Shown here one piece after another: positions 45,401-54,312 of a DNA stretch of 64,000 nt. The position numbers and the translations under genes are program-made. Position 1 is the stretch's first letter. Every line of letters begins with the position of its first letter. The notes beneath the pieces are model-generated. The model saw only the letters and a program-made list of their open reading frames with translations. It made no database searches and was not told the origin of the DNA. Origin of the DNA: Hydrotalea sandarakina (GTDB lineage: Bacteria; Bacteroidota; Bacteroidia; Chitinophagales; Chitinophagaceae); the NCBI RefSeq assembly GCF_003254115.1, contig NZ_QKZV01000003.1, forward strand, positions 124,001-188,000, read 5' to 3'.

Positions 45401-46946
45401 AATTTCACCTCCGCCCCATCACGACATTTATTCAATTGAAGATTTAGCACAACTGATATACGATTTGAAGAATGCCAATAGAAAAGCACGCATTAGTGTT
45501 AAATTGGTTGCGAAAGCCGGCGTTGGAACCATTGCTGCCGGTGTTGCAAAAGCTAAAGCAGATGTAATTCTTATTTCAGGGTACGATGGGGGCACAGGCG
45601 CCTCACCCATTAGCTCCATTAAACATGCAGGTTTACCATGGGAATTAGGATTAGCAGAAGCGCACCAAACCTTAGTAAAAAATAAATTACGCAGCAGAGT
45701 GATTTTACAAGCTGATGGACAAATGAAAACCGGCAGAGACATTGCTATTGCCACTTTAATGGGTGCTGAAGAATGGGGCGTAGCAACTGCAGCATTAGTT
45801 GTAGAAGGCTGTATTATGATGCGTAAATGCCACCTCAATACTTGTCCGGTAGGTATTGCTACGCAAGATGAAACACTTAGAAAACAATTTACCGGCAATC
45901 CCGACCATGTAATTCATTTCTTCCAATTTATTGTACAGGAATTGCGTGAAATTATGGCCGAATTGGGTTTTAGAACTATTAACGAAATGGTAGGACAGGT
46001 TGATAATCTTACCGTTCGTGATAATATTCATCATTGGAAATATCAACACCTCGATCTTTCACCAATTTTATATAAGCAACCTGCTTCACCATATGTTGGT
46101 TTATACCAGCAGGAAATACAAGATCATGGATTAGACAATGTACTTGATTGGCAATTATTGGAAAAAGCAAAACCTGCTATAGAGGAAGCCAAAAAAGTAC
46201 AAGCACAATTCAAAATTAAAAACACAGACAGAACTGTTGGCGCTATTCTTTCAAATGAAATTACGAAACGATATCGTTCAAAAGGACTTCCTGAAAATAC
46301 CATACATTTTAAATTTTTGGGAACTGCCGGACAAAGTTTTGGCGCTTTCAACACAAATGGCATTACGTTAGAATTGGAAGGCGATGCCAATGATTATTTT
46401 GGAAAGGGTTTAAGCGGTGCTAAACTGATAGTTTATCCGCCCAAACAAGCTTCATTTGTGCCGGAAAACAATATCATAATCGGCAATGTAGCCCTGTATG
46501 GTGCTACTTCGGGCGAAGCATTTATTAGAGGAAAAGCAGGGGAACGTTTTGCCGTTAGAAATTCCGGCGCTATTGCGGTTACAGAAGGAGTTGGCGATCA
46601 TGGATGTGAATATATGACCGGTGGTAAAGTGGTAGTATTAGGTAATACAGGCCGAAACTTTGCTGCAGGCATGAGTGGCGGAATTGCCTATGTGTACGAT
46701 GTAAACAATAATTTCAAAACCAATTGCAATACTGAAATGGTTGATTTAGATCCATTAGATGAACAGGACAGCCTTGAATTATTTCAACTCATTCAGCAAC
46801 ACCATCAATATACCGGAAGTACCGTTGCCAAGTTTGTTTTAGATGATTTTGAAAATCAATTAAAAAACTTTATTAAAGTGTTCCCAAGAGATTATAAAAA
46901 GGTGTTACAAGAAAAAAACAAAGCAACCGTAACACAAAAAAAATAA
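42405..46946 (+). CDS. gltB: Glutamate synthase large subunit
   Basis: GltB uses ammonia from glutamine to convert 2-oxoglutarate to glutamate. The 1513-residue precursor begins with about 23 residues that are removed to expose Cys24 (HDACGIGFVA), the nucleophile of the class II amidotransferase domain (about 24-430). The central domain and the FMN synthase domain follow (GAMSFGSISHEAHSTLAIAM; PGEGGQLPGHKV; ISGYDGGTGASPISS). The [3Fe-4S] cysteines are in CIMMRKCHLNTCPVG near residue 1140. A C-terminal beta-helix (GDHGCEYMTGGKVVVLG) closes the protein. gltD follows after 44 bases. Confidence 0.97.
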   Translation: MVNFNNTMAANEGLYNPAFEHDACGIGFVANIKGNKSHQNVLDALTILENMEHRGACGCENNTGDGAGIMIQLPHEFFFEECVKLGVHLPSFGKYGVGMIFFPKDIRLKEECRDIFNRAAETLGLEILAYRKVPVNPSNIGATALSVEPEIEQVFIACPDHINHADAFERKLFVLRNYATHTIQNTVKKDNIGFYIASLSYKTIVYKGQLTSMQVRTYFPDLQNKRVVSAFGLVHSRFATNTFPSWKLAQPFRYIAHNGEINTLQGNLNWLKTSEKGFTTPYFTKEEMEMLLPIVSENQSDSACLDNMIELLTLSGRSLPHVMMMLIPEAWDGNEQMDPVKKAFYEFHAAFQEPWDGPASISFTDGKIIGATLDRNGLRPSRYCVTKDDRVIMASETGVLPVDPELIIEKGRLQPGKMFVVDMEQGRIISDEELKKDICSRKPYAEWLNKYKIRLEELPEPRVTFTHLHHDQVFKYQKAFGYTTEDLETIIAPMALDGKEPIGSMGTDTPLAILSNQPQHLSHYFKQLFAQVTNPPIDPIREKMVMSLATFAGNNGNILVEDPLDCHSVALKHPILNNHELEKIRSIDTGIFQAKTLQTYFRADGQPGSLQKGIDRLCRYAVDAVEDGFEVLILSDRAIDSEHAPIPTLLATAAVHHHLIRKGYRGQVGIIVEAGDVWEVHHFACLIGFGATAINPYLALSTIRDMKMNGQLKTDLDVDQLKKNYIKAVCDGLLKVFSKMGISTLQSYQGAQIFEIVGLNQSVVDKYFTGATSRIQGMGLDEIAREALAKHQLAFSKKEAPVQRLAVGGLYQWKRKGEEHLFNPQTIHLLQYATRMNDYNTYKKYAKLINEQGAKACTIRSLLDFKRTRQPISIDEVEPAENIYKRFATGAMSFGSISHEAHSTLAIAMNRLGAKSNTGEGGEDEIRYTPLPNGDSMRSAIKQVASARFGVTSLYLTEADELQIKMAQGAKPGEGGQLPGHKVDEWIGKVRHATPGVGLISPPPHHDIYSIEDLAQLIYDLKNANRKARISVKLVAKAGVGTIAAGVAKAKADVILISGYDGGTGASPISSIKHAGLPWELGLAEAHQTLVKNKLRSRVILQADGQMKTGRDIAIATLMGAEEWGVATAALVVEGCIMMRKCHLNTCPVGIATQDETLRKQFTGNPDHVIHFFQFIVQELREIMAELGFRTINEMVGQVDNLTVRDNIHHWKYQHLDLSPILYKQPASPYVGLYQQEIQDHGLDNVLDWQLLEKAKPAIEEAKKVQAQFKIKNTDRTVGAILSNEITKRYRSKGLPENTIHFKFLGTAGQSFGAFNTNGITLELEGDANDYFGKGLSGAKLIVYPPKQASFVPENNIIIGNVALYGATSGEAFIRGKAGERFAVRNSGAIAVTEGVGDHGCEYMTGGKVVVLGNTGRNFAAGMSGGIAYVYDVNNNFKTNCNTEMVDLDPLDEQDSLELFQLIQQHHQYTGSTVAKFVLDDFENQLKNFIKVFPRDYKKVLQEKNKATVTQKK

Positions 46947-46990
46947 CTCAACTTATTGCATCAACCCACATCATTTAAAAAAATTTCAAC

Positions 46991-48499
46991 ATGGGAAAAA
47001 CAACAGGATTTTTGGAATTTGAAAGGGAATTACCCAAAAAAAGGCCGGTTGAAGAACGTATTAACGACTACAAAGAATTTGTACTTCCTTTCACAGCAGA
47101 ACAATTACATCAACAATCTGCACGTTGCATGAATTGCGGAGTTCCTTTTTGCCACAATGGATGTCCGTTGGGAAATGTAATTCCTGAATTTAATGATGCA
47201 GTGTATAATGCCAACTGGCAGGAAGCATATGAAATTTTAATTTCAACCAATAATTTTCCGGAATTTACCGGACGCATTTGCCCGGCCCCTTGTGAAAGCG
47301 CATGCGTATTAGGCATAAATCGCCCCGCGGTTACCATTGAAGAAATAGAAAAACATATTATTGAAATTGCCTTTGAAAAAGGATTTGTACAACCAAGAAA
47401 ACCCAACATAAGTACCGGAAAAAAAGTTGCCATTATAGGTTCCGGTCCTGCCGGATTAGCGGCGGCGGCTCAACTAAATTATGCAGGCCATAGTGTTACC
47501 GTATTTGAACGCGATGATGCACCGGGCGGCTTATTAAGATATGGCATACCCGATTTTAAATTGGAAAAATCGGTATTGGATAGAAGAATTCAATTAATGG
47601 AGCAAGAAGGCATTGTATTTAAATGCAATGCCAATGTGGGCGTAAATGTGAGTATTAACGATTTACTGCGAGAATTTAATGCCATTATATTGGCGGGTGG
47701 TTCCACCAAGCCACGAGATTTACCTATACCCGGCAGAGAATTAGAAGGTGTTTATTTTGCCATGCAGTTTTTAAAACAAAATAATAAACGAGTGGCAGGT
47801 AAAGCACCTACAGCATCTACCGGTAATACCATAGAAAGCAATATGCTTGCTAATGAAATTATGGCCACTGACAAAAATGTAATTGTAATTGGCGGTGGTG
47901 ATACGGGAAGTGATTGTGTAGGTACTTCCAATCGTCATAAAGCTAAATCAGTCACTCAATTTGAATTATTACCCAAACCACCTGAAAGTCGTACACCATT
48001 CATGCCCTGGCCTACCTACCCCATGCTATTAAAAACAACTACTTCGCATGAAGAAGGGGGTAATCGCCATTGGGCTATTGTTACCAAAGCATTTTTAGGT
48101 GATGAAAATGGGAAATTAAAAGCAGTTAAAGTAGTTGATGTTGAATGGACGGTTAGTAATGATGGCAAGCCAACTCGGTTTGTAGAAATACCGGGTACAG
48201 AAAGAGATTTGCCTTGTGAATTAGCTTTATTAGCCATGGGTTTTGTACATCCGGAACATGCCGGTTTATTGGAGGAAATAGATGTGGAATTAGATGAAAG
48301 AGGCAATGTAAAAGCTTCTGAAAAAAATTACCAAACTAATATTACTAAAATATTTACAGCCGGTGATATGCGTCGCGGACAATCATTAGTAGTATGGGCA
48401 ATTAGTGAAGGCAGAGAATGTGCCCGTAAAGTGGATGAATTTTTAATGGGACAGTCAGTTTTAGAAACAAAAGATGCATCGCTCTGGGAAATTGCATAA
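46991..48499 (+). CDS. gltD: Glutamate synthase small subunit
   Basis: The 502-residue flavin and iron-sulfur subunit delivers NAD(P)H electrons to GltB. Near the N-terminus are the [4Fe-4S] cysteines (CMNCGVPFCHNGCPLGN and CPAPCESACVLG, about residues 47-110). The FAD-binding motif is VAIIGSGPAGLAAAAQL near 153, GGLLRYGIPDFKL follows, and the NAD(P)-binding motif is VIVIGGGDTGSDCVGTSNRH near 300. The C-terminal FTAGDMRRGQSLVVWAISEG is typical. An intrinsic terminator follows. Confidence 0.97.
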   Translation: MGKTTGFLEFERELPKKRPVEERINDYKEFVLPFTAEQLHQQSARCMNCGVPFCHNGCPLGNVIPEFNDAVYNANWQEAYEILISTNNFPEFTGRICPAPCESACVLGINRPAVTIEEIEKHIIEIAFEKGFVQPRKPNISTGKKVAIIGSGPAGLAAAAQLNYAGHSVTVFERDDAPGGLLRYGIPDFKLEKSVLDRRIQLMEQEGIVFKCNANVGVNVSINDLLREFNAIILAGGSTKPRDLPIPGRELEGVYFAMQFLKQNNKRVAGKAPTASTGNTIESNMLANEIMATDKNVIVIGGGDTGSDCVGTSNRHKAKSVTQFELLPKPPESRTPFMPWPTYPMLLKTTTSHEEGGNRHWAIVTKAFLGDENGKLKAVKVVDVEWTVSNDGKPTRFVEIPGTERDLPCELALLAMGFVHPEHAGLLEEIDVELDERGNVKASEKNYQTNITKIFTAGDMRRGQSLVVWAISEGRECARKVDEFLMGQSVLETKDASLWEIA

Positions 48500-48528
48500 A
48501 TTAATTATTTTTTAATACTTATAATTTT

Positions 48529-48552
48529 AGCCGCTACATGAGCGGCTTTTTT
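48529..48552 (+). terminator. Terminator of gltBD
   Basis: A 7-bp GC-rich stem (AGCCGCT at 48529-48535, AGCGGCT at 48541-48547) with a 5-nt loop and six T, 30 bases after the gltD stop. Confidence 0.85.
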
Positions 48553-48713
48553 ATTTTTTGAATAATAAGTACTGAAAATCAATTACTTAAGAAAATATCG
48601 CAGTTCTTGTTATTAATATTATATTTATTTACATTTGATAATTTATTTCATTTTTCTATTTTTTTTGTTATTTTAGCAAAATAAAATAAATATATTTATT
48701 TTTATAACATAAA

Positions 48714-50138
48714 ATGAGCATCATGGTGAACAAACTGTCATTTAAAACTATTGCCCCTTTTACTTTATTAGGCATTGTAGCAATTGCTGCATTATTCGTT
48801 CCAACTATCCCAGATTTTGCTGATTCGAAAGGACATTATAATACGGCAGATATTGCTTGGATTTTAGTTGCAACTGCATTGGTATTTTTAATGACACCCG
48901 GCTTAGCATTTTTTTATGGTGGCATGGTACATCGCAAAAATGTACTTTCAACTATGATTAAAAGTGTGGTTGCTGCCGGTATTGTAAGTATACTATGGAT
49001 TGTAGTGGGGTACAGCTTAGCTTTTGGCCAATCTATTGGCGGCTTTATCGGTAATCCTTCCACGCACTTTTTCTTTAAAAATGTAGCTTCCGGAGCACCA
49101 TGGGCAGGTGCACCTACCATTCCACTCACCTTATTCGCCTTATTTCAATTAATGTTTGCCATTATTACGCCCGGATTGGTGGTAGGTGCTGTTGCTGAAC
49201 GCATTCGGTTTACAGCCTATATTTTATTTATTGCTTTATTTAGCTTACTGGTTTATGCGCCAATTGCACATTGGACATGGCATCCCGATGGATTTTTAGC
49301 TAAAATGGGTGTTTTAGATTTTGCCGGTGGAACGGTTGTACACATATCAGCCGGTTGTGCAGCTTTAGCAGGTGCTTTGGTTTTAAAACGTAGAAAAGTT
49401 CATATTGAGCAACGCGAAATTCCACCCGCCAATATCCCCTATGTATTAATAGGCACCGGTTTATTATGGTTTGGTTGGTTTGGTTTTAATGCAGGCTCTG
49501 CATTAGCAGCTAACTCATTAGCGGTATCAGCATTTGCAACCACCAGTATTGCAGCCGCTGCTGCGGGTTGTGCCTGGATGTTTTTTGATGCCATGAAAGG
49601 CAAAAAACCTTCTGTTTTAGGATTTTGCATTGGGGCTGTGGTGGGTTTAGTAGCCATTACACCTGCCTCGGGTTTTATTGGTATTCCTCAAAGCATATTT
49701 GTGGGCGTAATTGCTGCAGTTATTTCGAACATTGCTGTTCACTATAAATCAAAATCGAAATTAGATGATACATTAGATGTATTCCCTTGTCATGGTTTGG
49801 GCGGCATTGTAGGCATGTTATTAACCGGGCTATTGGCTACCAAAGCAGTAAATGCTGCCGGGAACAATGGATGGTTGTATGGCAATGCTGCTTTATTCTT
49901 TACCCAAATGAAAGCCATGTTAATAGTTGTAGCCTACAGTTTCATTATGTCATTTGCTATTTTCAAGTTTATCAACTTCATTTTACCGCTGAGAGTTAGT
50001 TTGGCTGAAGAAGAAGTGGGATTGGATAAATCACAACACGATGAAAAATATGTACAAGGAACATTAATTGTAGAAAAAATTGAAGAAACAGAACCGGGAT
50101 TAATCACTCAAAAAGAAATTATCATGCATGCATCATAA
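48714..50138 (+). CDS. amt: Ammonium transporter (first copy)
   Basis: A 474-residue Amt protein with about 11-12 helices. The start is the ATG of MSIMVNKL; an N-terminal helix (about 15-30) precedes the core, which begins DIAWILVATALVFLMTPGLAFFYGGMV. Other marks: VGAVAERIRFTAYILF, the pore His in DFAGGTVVHISAGCAAL, GWFGFNAGSALAAN and FPCHGLGGIVGMLLTG with the second pore His. It carries ammonium across the inner membrane. TAttTTAG at 48669-48676 is a one-mismatch -7 box. A hairpin follows before the porin gene. No PII gene accompanies it. Confidence 0.95.
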   Translation: MSIMVNKLSFKTIAPFTLLGIVAIAALFVPTIPDFADSKGHYNTADIAWILVATALVFLMTPGLAFFYGGMVHRKNVLSTMIKSVVAAGIVSILWIVVGYSLAFGQSIGGFIGNPSTHFFFKNVASGAPWAGAPTIPLTLFALFQLMFAIITPGLVVGAVAERIRFTAYILFIALFSLLVYAPIAHWTWHPDGFLAKMGVLDFAGGTVVHISAGCAALAGALVLKRRKVHIEQREIPPANIPYVLIGTGLLWFGWFGFNAGSALAANSLAVSAFATTSIAAAAAGCAWMFFDAMKGKKPSVLGFCIGAVVGLVAITPASGFIGIPQSIFVGVIAAVISNIAVHYKSKSKLDDTLDVFPCHGLGGIVGMLLTGLLATKAVNAAGNNGWLYGNAALFFTQMKAMLIVVAYSFIMSFAIFKFINFILPLRVSLAEEEVGLDKSQHDEKYVQGTLIVEKIEETEPGLITQKEIIMHAS

Positions 50139-50147
50139 CACGAAAAA

Positions 50148-50197
50148 GGTACAGCAGGTAACAAGCTTCTGACCAAGCCTATTTGCTGTACCCTTTT
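50148..50197 (+). terminator. Hairpin/terminator between amt and the porin gene
   Basis: GGTACAGCA (50148-50156) pairs with TGCTGTACC (50184-50192); the 27-nt loop can itself form a small stem (GCTT/AAGC). TTTT follows after one C. The long loop and short U run suggest partial termination. The structure overlaps the spurious upstream start of the next gene. Confidence 0.55.
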
Positions 50198-50218
50198 ATT
50201 AACAAAAAACCAACCACA

Positions 50219-51262
50219 ATGTTAAAGAAAATTTGCCAACTAACTGCAATAAGTTTTGCAGCGGTCACTTCTATTGAAGCACAAACCGACACAACCAAAA
50301 AATTGGAAACGAGCTCTACCACTTTCACCTATTCAGTAGATGCTTATTACAGAACCGATTTTACAGACCCTGCTTCCGACAGCAAAACAAACAGCTTAAC
50401 CAGTTTTACCAATTCTAAAAATTCATTTGAATTGGGCATGGCTTCTGTGAGAGTAGATCAAACTTTTGGAAAAGTAGGAGCTACTGCTGATTTGGGTTTT
50501 GGACAACGTGCCGAAAGTTATTCTTATAACGATGTAGGAACCATGGCAGCTATTAAACAACTATTCCTCACCTATCACCCATTTAAAAACTTAACCTTCA
50601 CCGCCGGAAAATTTGGCACCTTCATTGGCTATGAAGTATTAGATGCTTACGCTAACAGAAACTACAGTATGAGTTATGGGTTTTCCTACGGCCCATTCTT
50701 TCATACCGGTATTAAAGCCGATATTTCTTTGGGGGGCAAAACCGCCATCATGGTAGGAATAGCCAATCCAACAGATTATACAACCACTTCCTCATCTAAC
50801 AAAGTGGCATTGGCGCAAATAAGCACAGGTACTAAAGATGATCATTTTAAAGCCTTCCTCAATTTCCAAGGTGGTACCGGTTTTAATCAATTCGACTTAG
50901 TATTGAATGCAACGTTATCAGATAAACTAAGCCTTGATTATGACGGGACTATTAAAACCGTGCATGAAAATGGAGTAAGTAATAACTGGACTAGCAATGC
51001 ATTGTACATTAATTACGACATCAACAAAACAGTGGGGTTCACTTTAAGGAATGAATATTTTAACGACAAAAAAAATGTAGCCGGTGTTGGTGCAGCCATT
51101 TTTGCCACAACACTTTCCGGAAATATTCACATTAATAATCTTACACTCATTCCGGAATTCAGAATAGATAATTCACAATCAGCCATTTTCTCTAAAAGCA
51201 GCTTATATAATTCCAGCAAAAATGATATCAGCTGCCTGCTTGCAGCCGTTTACAAATTCTAA
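50219..51262 (+). CDS. Outer-membrane beta-barrel porin
   Basis: The start is the ATG of MLKKICQLTAISFAAVT (347 residues), since the longer reading begins inside a hairpin. A signal peptide runs to about residue 22 (EAQ). The mature chain is made of alternating amphipathic strands (FTYSVDAYYRTDF at the start, ISCLLAAVYKF at the end, with terminal Phe typical of barrel proteins). It fits the putative beta-barrel porin-2 group. It lies between two ammonium transporters with 41 bases to the second, so a role in letting nitrogen compounds through the outer membrane is a reasonable inference. Confidence 0.82.
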   Translation: MLKKICQLTAISFAAVTSIEAQTDTTKKLETSSTTFTYSVDAYYRTDFTDPASDSKTNSLTSFTNSKNSFELGMASVRVDQTFGKVGATADLGFGQRAESYSYNDVGTMAAIKQLFLTYHPFKNLTFTAGKFGTFIGYEVLDAYANRNYSMSYGFSYGPFFHTGIKADISLGGKTAIMVGIANPTDYTTTSSSNKVALAQISTGTKDDHFKAFLNFQGGTGFNQFDLVLNATLSDKLSLDYDGTIKTVHENGVSNNWTSNALYINYDINKTVGFTLRNEYFNDKKNVAGVGAAIFATTLSGNIHINNLTLIPEFRIDNSQSAIFSKSSLYNSSKNDISCLLAAVYKF

Positions 51263-51303
51263 CCTACACCAAAACCAAACTAACTAAAAACAAACTTATT
51301 ATC

Positions 51304-52902
51304 ATGAAAAAATCAAAACCGTCCTTTTTAGGAAAAAAATATTTATATACACTAATATTGTTATTTGTATTTACGATAACATTTATACCATCACACAGTT
51401 TTGCACAAGACCCCACAGGAGCCAAAACCGGAACATTAGCGGATATTGATACATCTGCCGTTAAAACATTAGATACAATAAGCAAAGCAAAAGATAGTAG
51501 TACCGCAAAATTGGCTGAACATATTAGCCAATTAGCAAGCACAGTTCATAGTATTGGAGATGCAGATGGCCACAATAAAATTGCAATTAATATTATGTGG
51601 ACCTTAATTGCCGGTTTTTTGGTAATGTTTATGCAGGCAGGATTTGCCATGGTTGAAACAGGATTTACACAAAAGAAAAATGTGGCACATACCATGCTCA
51701 TGAATTTTTTAATTTATGCAATTGGCATGTTAGGATTTTGGATAGTTGGATTTGCTATTATGTTTGGCGGATCTCTAAATCCTGCAACATTGGGTGGTGC
51801 ACCGGGCGTTTCCAGTCATGAAGTAATCATTCATTTATTTGGTAAAGATTTTGGCATTGCCGGAACTGCTGCCTACTTTTTAAACAGTAAGGTTTATGAC
51901 GTAGGGGTATTTACGTTGTTTTTATTCCAAATGGTTTTCATGGATACAACTGCCACAATTCCTACCGGGTCAATGGCTGAACGTTGGACTTTAAAATCAT
52001 TTATTGTATATGGCTTTTTTATCTCCATGTTTGTTTACCCACTTTATGGAAATTGGGTATGGGGCGGTGGATGGCTTTCAGCTTTAGGCACCAATTTTGG
52101 TCTGGGACATGGTCATGTTGATTTTGCTGGCTCTTCTGTTGTTCATATGGTTGGCGGCGTTGCAGCTTTAGCCGGAGCAATAGTAATTGGTCCACGTTAT
52201 GGTAAATATGGGAAAGATGGATCAGTAAAAACAATTCCCGGACATAATATTCCAATGGCCATTATTGGTACGTTTATTTTAGCATTCGGTTGGTTTGGAT
52301 TTAATCCAGGATCAACATTAGCCGGTGGTGATTTACGTATTAGCATTGTTGCAGTAAATACAATGTTAGCCTCAGCAGCAGGTGCTATTGCAGCATTGTT
52401 TTACATGTACATTAAGGGCGGAAAAGCTGACCCAGGCATGGTTGCAAATGGAATGCTGGCGGGCTTAGTTGCCATAACAGCACCCTGTGCATTTGTTACA
52501 GCAACATCAGCAGTAATTATTGGTGCTATTTCAGGTATTCTGGTGATTTTAGTATACAATTTTGTAGATACCAAATTAAAAATTGATGACCCTGTTGGAG
52601 CATTTGCTGTACATGGCGCAAATGGAGCTTGGGGTGTGTTAGCACTTGGTCTATTTGCCGATGGATCGTATGGTGATGGTTGGAATGGCATTTCAGGCAC
52701 AGTAAAAGGTTTGTTTTATGGTGATTACAAACAATTTATTGCCCAATGCATTGGCACAATTACCTGTTTTGTTTTTGTATTTGTAGTGATGTATGTGTTT
52801 TTTAAACTACTTAACAAAGTAATTCCTTTAAGAACAAAAGAAGCCGATGAAATTGCCGGTTTAGATATTCCGGAGACCGGCGTGTTGGGATATGTTGATT
52901 AA
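51304..52902 (+). CDS. amt: Ammonium transporter (second copy, with signal peptide and N-terminal extension)
   Basis: This 532-residue Amt paralogue starts with a cleavable signal peptide (to about residue 35, SFAQ). A polar, helical extracytoplasmic stretch follows (about 36-92, KAKDSSTAKLAEHISQLAST). The Amt core starts near 95 (NIMWTLIAGFLVMFMQAGFAMVETGF), and pore motifs DFAGSSVVHMVGGVAALAG and VHGANGAWGVLALG carry the two conserved histidines. It is the longer Amt type, unlike the first copy, so the two probably differ in affinity or regulation. It is cotranscribed with the porin (41-base gap). Confidence 0.94.
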   Translation: MKKSKPSFLGKKYLYTLILLFVFTITFIPSHSFAQDPTGAKTGTLADIDTSAVKTLDTISKAKDSSTAKLAEHISQLASTVHSIGDADGHNKIAINIMWTLIAGFLVMFMQAGFAMVETGFTQKKNVAHTMLMNFLIYAIGMLGFWIVGFAIMFGGSLNPATLGGAPGVSSHEVIIHLFGKDFGIAGTAAYFLNSKVYDVGVFTLFLFQMVFMDTTATIPTGSMAERWTLKSFIVYGFFISMFVYPLYGNWVWGGGWLSALGTNFGLGHGHVDFAGSSVVHMVGGVAALAGAIVIGPRYGKYGKDGSVKTIPGHNIPMAIIGTFILAFGWFGFNPGSTLAGGDLRISIVAVNTMLASAAGAIAALFYMYIKGGKADPGMVANGMLAGLVAITAPCAFVTATSAVIIGAISGILVILVYNFVDTKLKIDDPVGAFAVHGANGAWGVLALGLFADGSYGDGWNGISGTVKGLFYGDYKQFIAQCIGTITCFVFVFVVMYVFFKLLNKVIPLRTKEADEIAGLDIPETGVLGYVD

Positions 52903-52952
52903 TTAATGATCAATAAAATGTTTTCATAAATAAACATGAGGAGGGATACACA

Positions 52953-52978
52953 GGGATGGGGTTGCATAACCCCTTCCC
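52953..52978 (+). repeat. Hairpin in the nhaA upstream region
   Basis: GGGA-t-GGGGTT (52953-52963) pairs with AACCCC-t-TCCC (52968-52978) around a GCAT loop, a 10-bp stem with one T/T mismatch. No strong U run follows (TTCTATCATT), so it may be a weak terminator for amt or a structured nhaA leader. nhaA starts 31 bases downstream. Confidence 0.6.
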
Positions 52979-53009
52979 TTCTATCATTATTAAATTAAAC
53001 ATTTACTAT

Positions 53010-54233
53010 ATGTATCCAAAAATTAAAAAAGCTATTCAACCATTTAGGTTACTATTAAACGATAGTAGGGTAACCGGAATTTTATTAATAACATGCACAT
53101 TGGTATCAATAGTGCTTTCAAATGCAACATCTACGCACAACTATCTTTTATTTTGGCATAAAAGCATTCTAAAAACCGATGCTGAAATTTTTCCTAACAC
53201 CCCTTTAAGCTTCGTTAATACGGCACTCATGTCATTCTTTTTTCTTTTAGCCGGAACTGAAATAAAACGAGAATTGAGCAATGGTGAATTATCTGCTTTC
53301 AAAAAGGCAATACTACCTTTTGGAGCAGCTTTAGGTGGCATGGTTGTACCTGCATTATTATATTTTTTATTCAACCGAACCTCAGGTCATTTATCCGGAT
53401 GGGGTATTCCAACTGCAACAGATATAGCATTTTCATTGGGCATTGCTTCTATCATAGGCAAAAGATTCCCCGTTTCCCTAAAAATATTTTTAATGGCTTT
53501 AGCTATTATTGATGATTTGGGTGCAATTATTATCGTAACTTTTTTTTATGGTGGTGCTATTGATTTCAATTATTTTATTGCTGCAGTAGTTTTATACGGC
53601 ATCCTATTGCTGATGAATTTTACTAAAACAAAAAATTCAGCACTATACATTATCATATCTATTGCGTTATGGTATTGTCTTTATCAATCAGGTATAGAAG
53701 CTGCAATAACCGGTGTATTAGTAGCATTAGCACTACCTATTAGCAGTTTAAACAAACTAGAGAAAATAATTCATACTCCTGTCAACTTCATCATTCTACC
53801 TTTATTTGCATTAGCCAATACGGCAATAATCTTACCCAACAATATATGGCAAAATATATTTACGCCCATTAGTATGGGCATTCTTTTAGGTTTAGTAGTT
53901 GGTAAACCAATTGGCATCTTTTTATTTAGTCGGATATTAGTATATTTAAAAATTGCACATTTACCCGCTAAAACATCTTGGATTCAATTTATAGGTATGG
54001 GAACATTAGCCGGCATAGGTTTTACCATGTCCATTTTTACAACAACACTGGCATTTGATCATTCTATCCTAAAAGAACAAGCAACGGTGGCCATTTTATT
54101 AGCCATGTGCTTATCATTTGCCATTAGCAGTATTTACTTTTTTATATTAGATATAAAACAAATAAAAATAGCTCGTTCACAACAAATGCTAAAGACCAAC
54201 CAAGCCAACAACTGGGTTATTCACCAAAACTAA
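53010..54233 (+). CDS. nhaA: Na+/H+ antiporter NhaA
   Basis: NhaA expels sodium in exchange for protons. The start is the ATG of MYPKIKKAIQPF (407 residues); an open frame from 52956 runs through the leader hairpin and is not conserved-looking. Conserved marks: FFFLLAGTEIKRELSNGEL, GMVVPALLYF, WGIPTATDIAFSLG, and the ion-binding double aspartate in ALAIIDDLGAIIIV near residue 165. Near the C-terminus is GMGTLAGIGFTMSIF. There are about 12 helices. It has no functional link with its nitrogen-metabolism neighbours. Confidence 0.95.
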   Translation: MYPKIKKAIQPFRLLLNDSRVTGILLITCTLVSIVLSNATSTHNYLLFWHKSILKTDAEIFPNTPLSFVNTALMSFFFLLAGTEIKRELSNGELSAFKKAILPFGAALGGMVVPALLYFLFNRTSGHLSGWGIPTATDIAFSLGIASIIGKRFPVSLKIFLMALAIIDDLGAIIIVTFFYGGAIDFNYFIAAVVLYGILLLMNFTKTKNSALYIIISIALWYCLYQSGIEAAITGVLVALALPISSLNKLEKIIHTPVNFIILPLFALANTAIILPNNIWQNIFTPISMGILLGLVVGKPIGIFLFSRILVYLKIAHLPAKTSWIQFIGMGTLAGIGFTMSIFTTTLAFDHSILKEQATVAILLAMCLSFAISSIYFFILDIKQIKIARSQQMLKTNQANNWVIHQN

Positions 54234-54253
54234 CCACCTATTAAGTTGTGAGC

Positions 54254-54301
54254 ACTTTCTTATAAAAGAAAGTAAAAGGCCTTCTATATAAAGAAGGCCT
54301 T
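54254..54301. terminator. Two hairpins between the convergent nhaA and ppc genes
   Basis: The first is ACTTTCTT/AAGAAAGT (54254-54261, 54266-54273). The second is AAGGCCTTCT/AGAAGGCCTT (54276-54285, 54292-54301), a 10-bp stem flanked by A residues on the left and T on the right. The second can serve as a terminator in both directions. Confidence 0.7.
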
Positions 54302-54312
54302 ATTTAAATAGT

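Noticed and set aside
52956-53009. N-terminal extension of nhaA by 18 codons
   Set aside because: It runs through the leader hairpin and is not hydrophobic or conserved-looking; the ATG at 53010 starts a typical NhaA.
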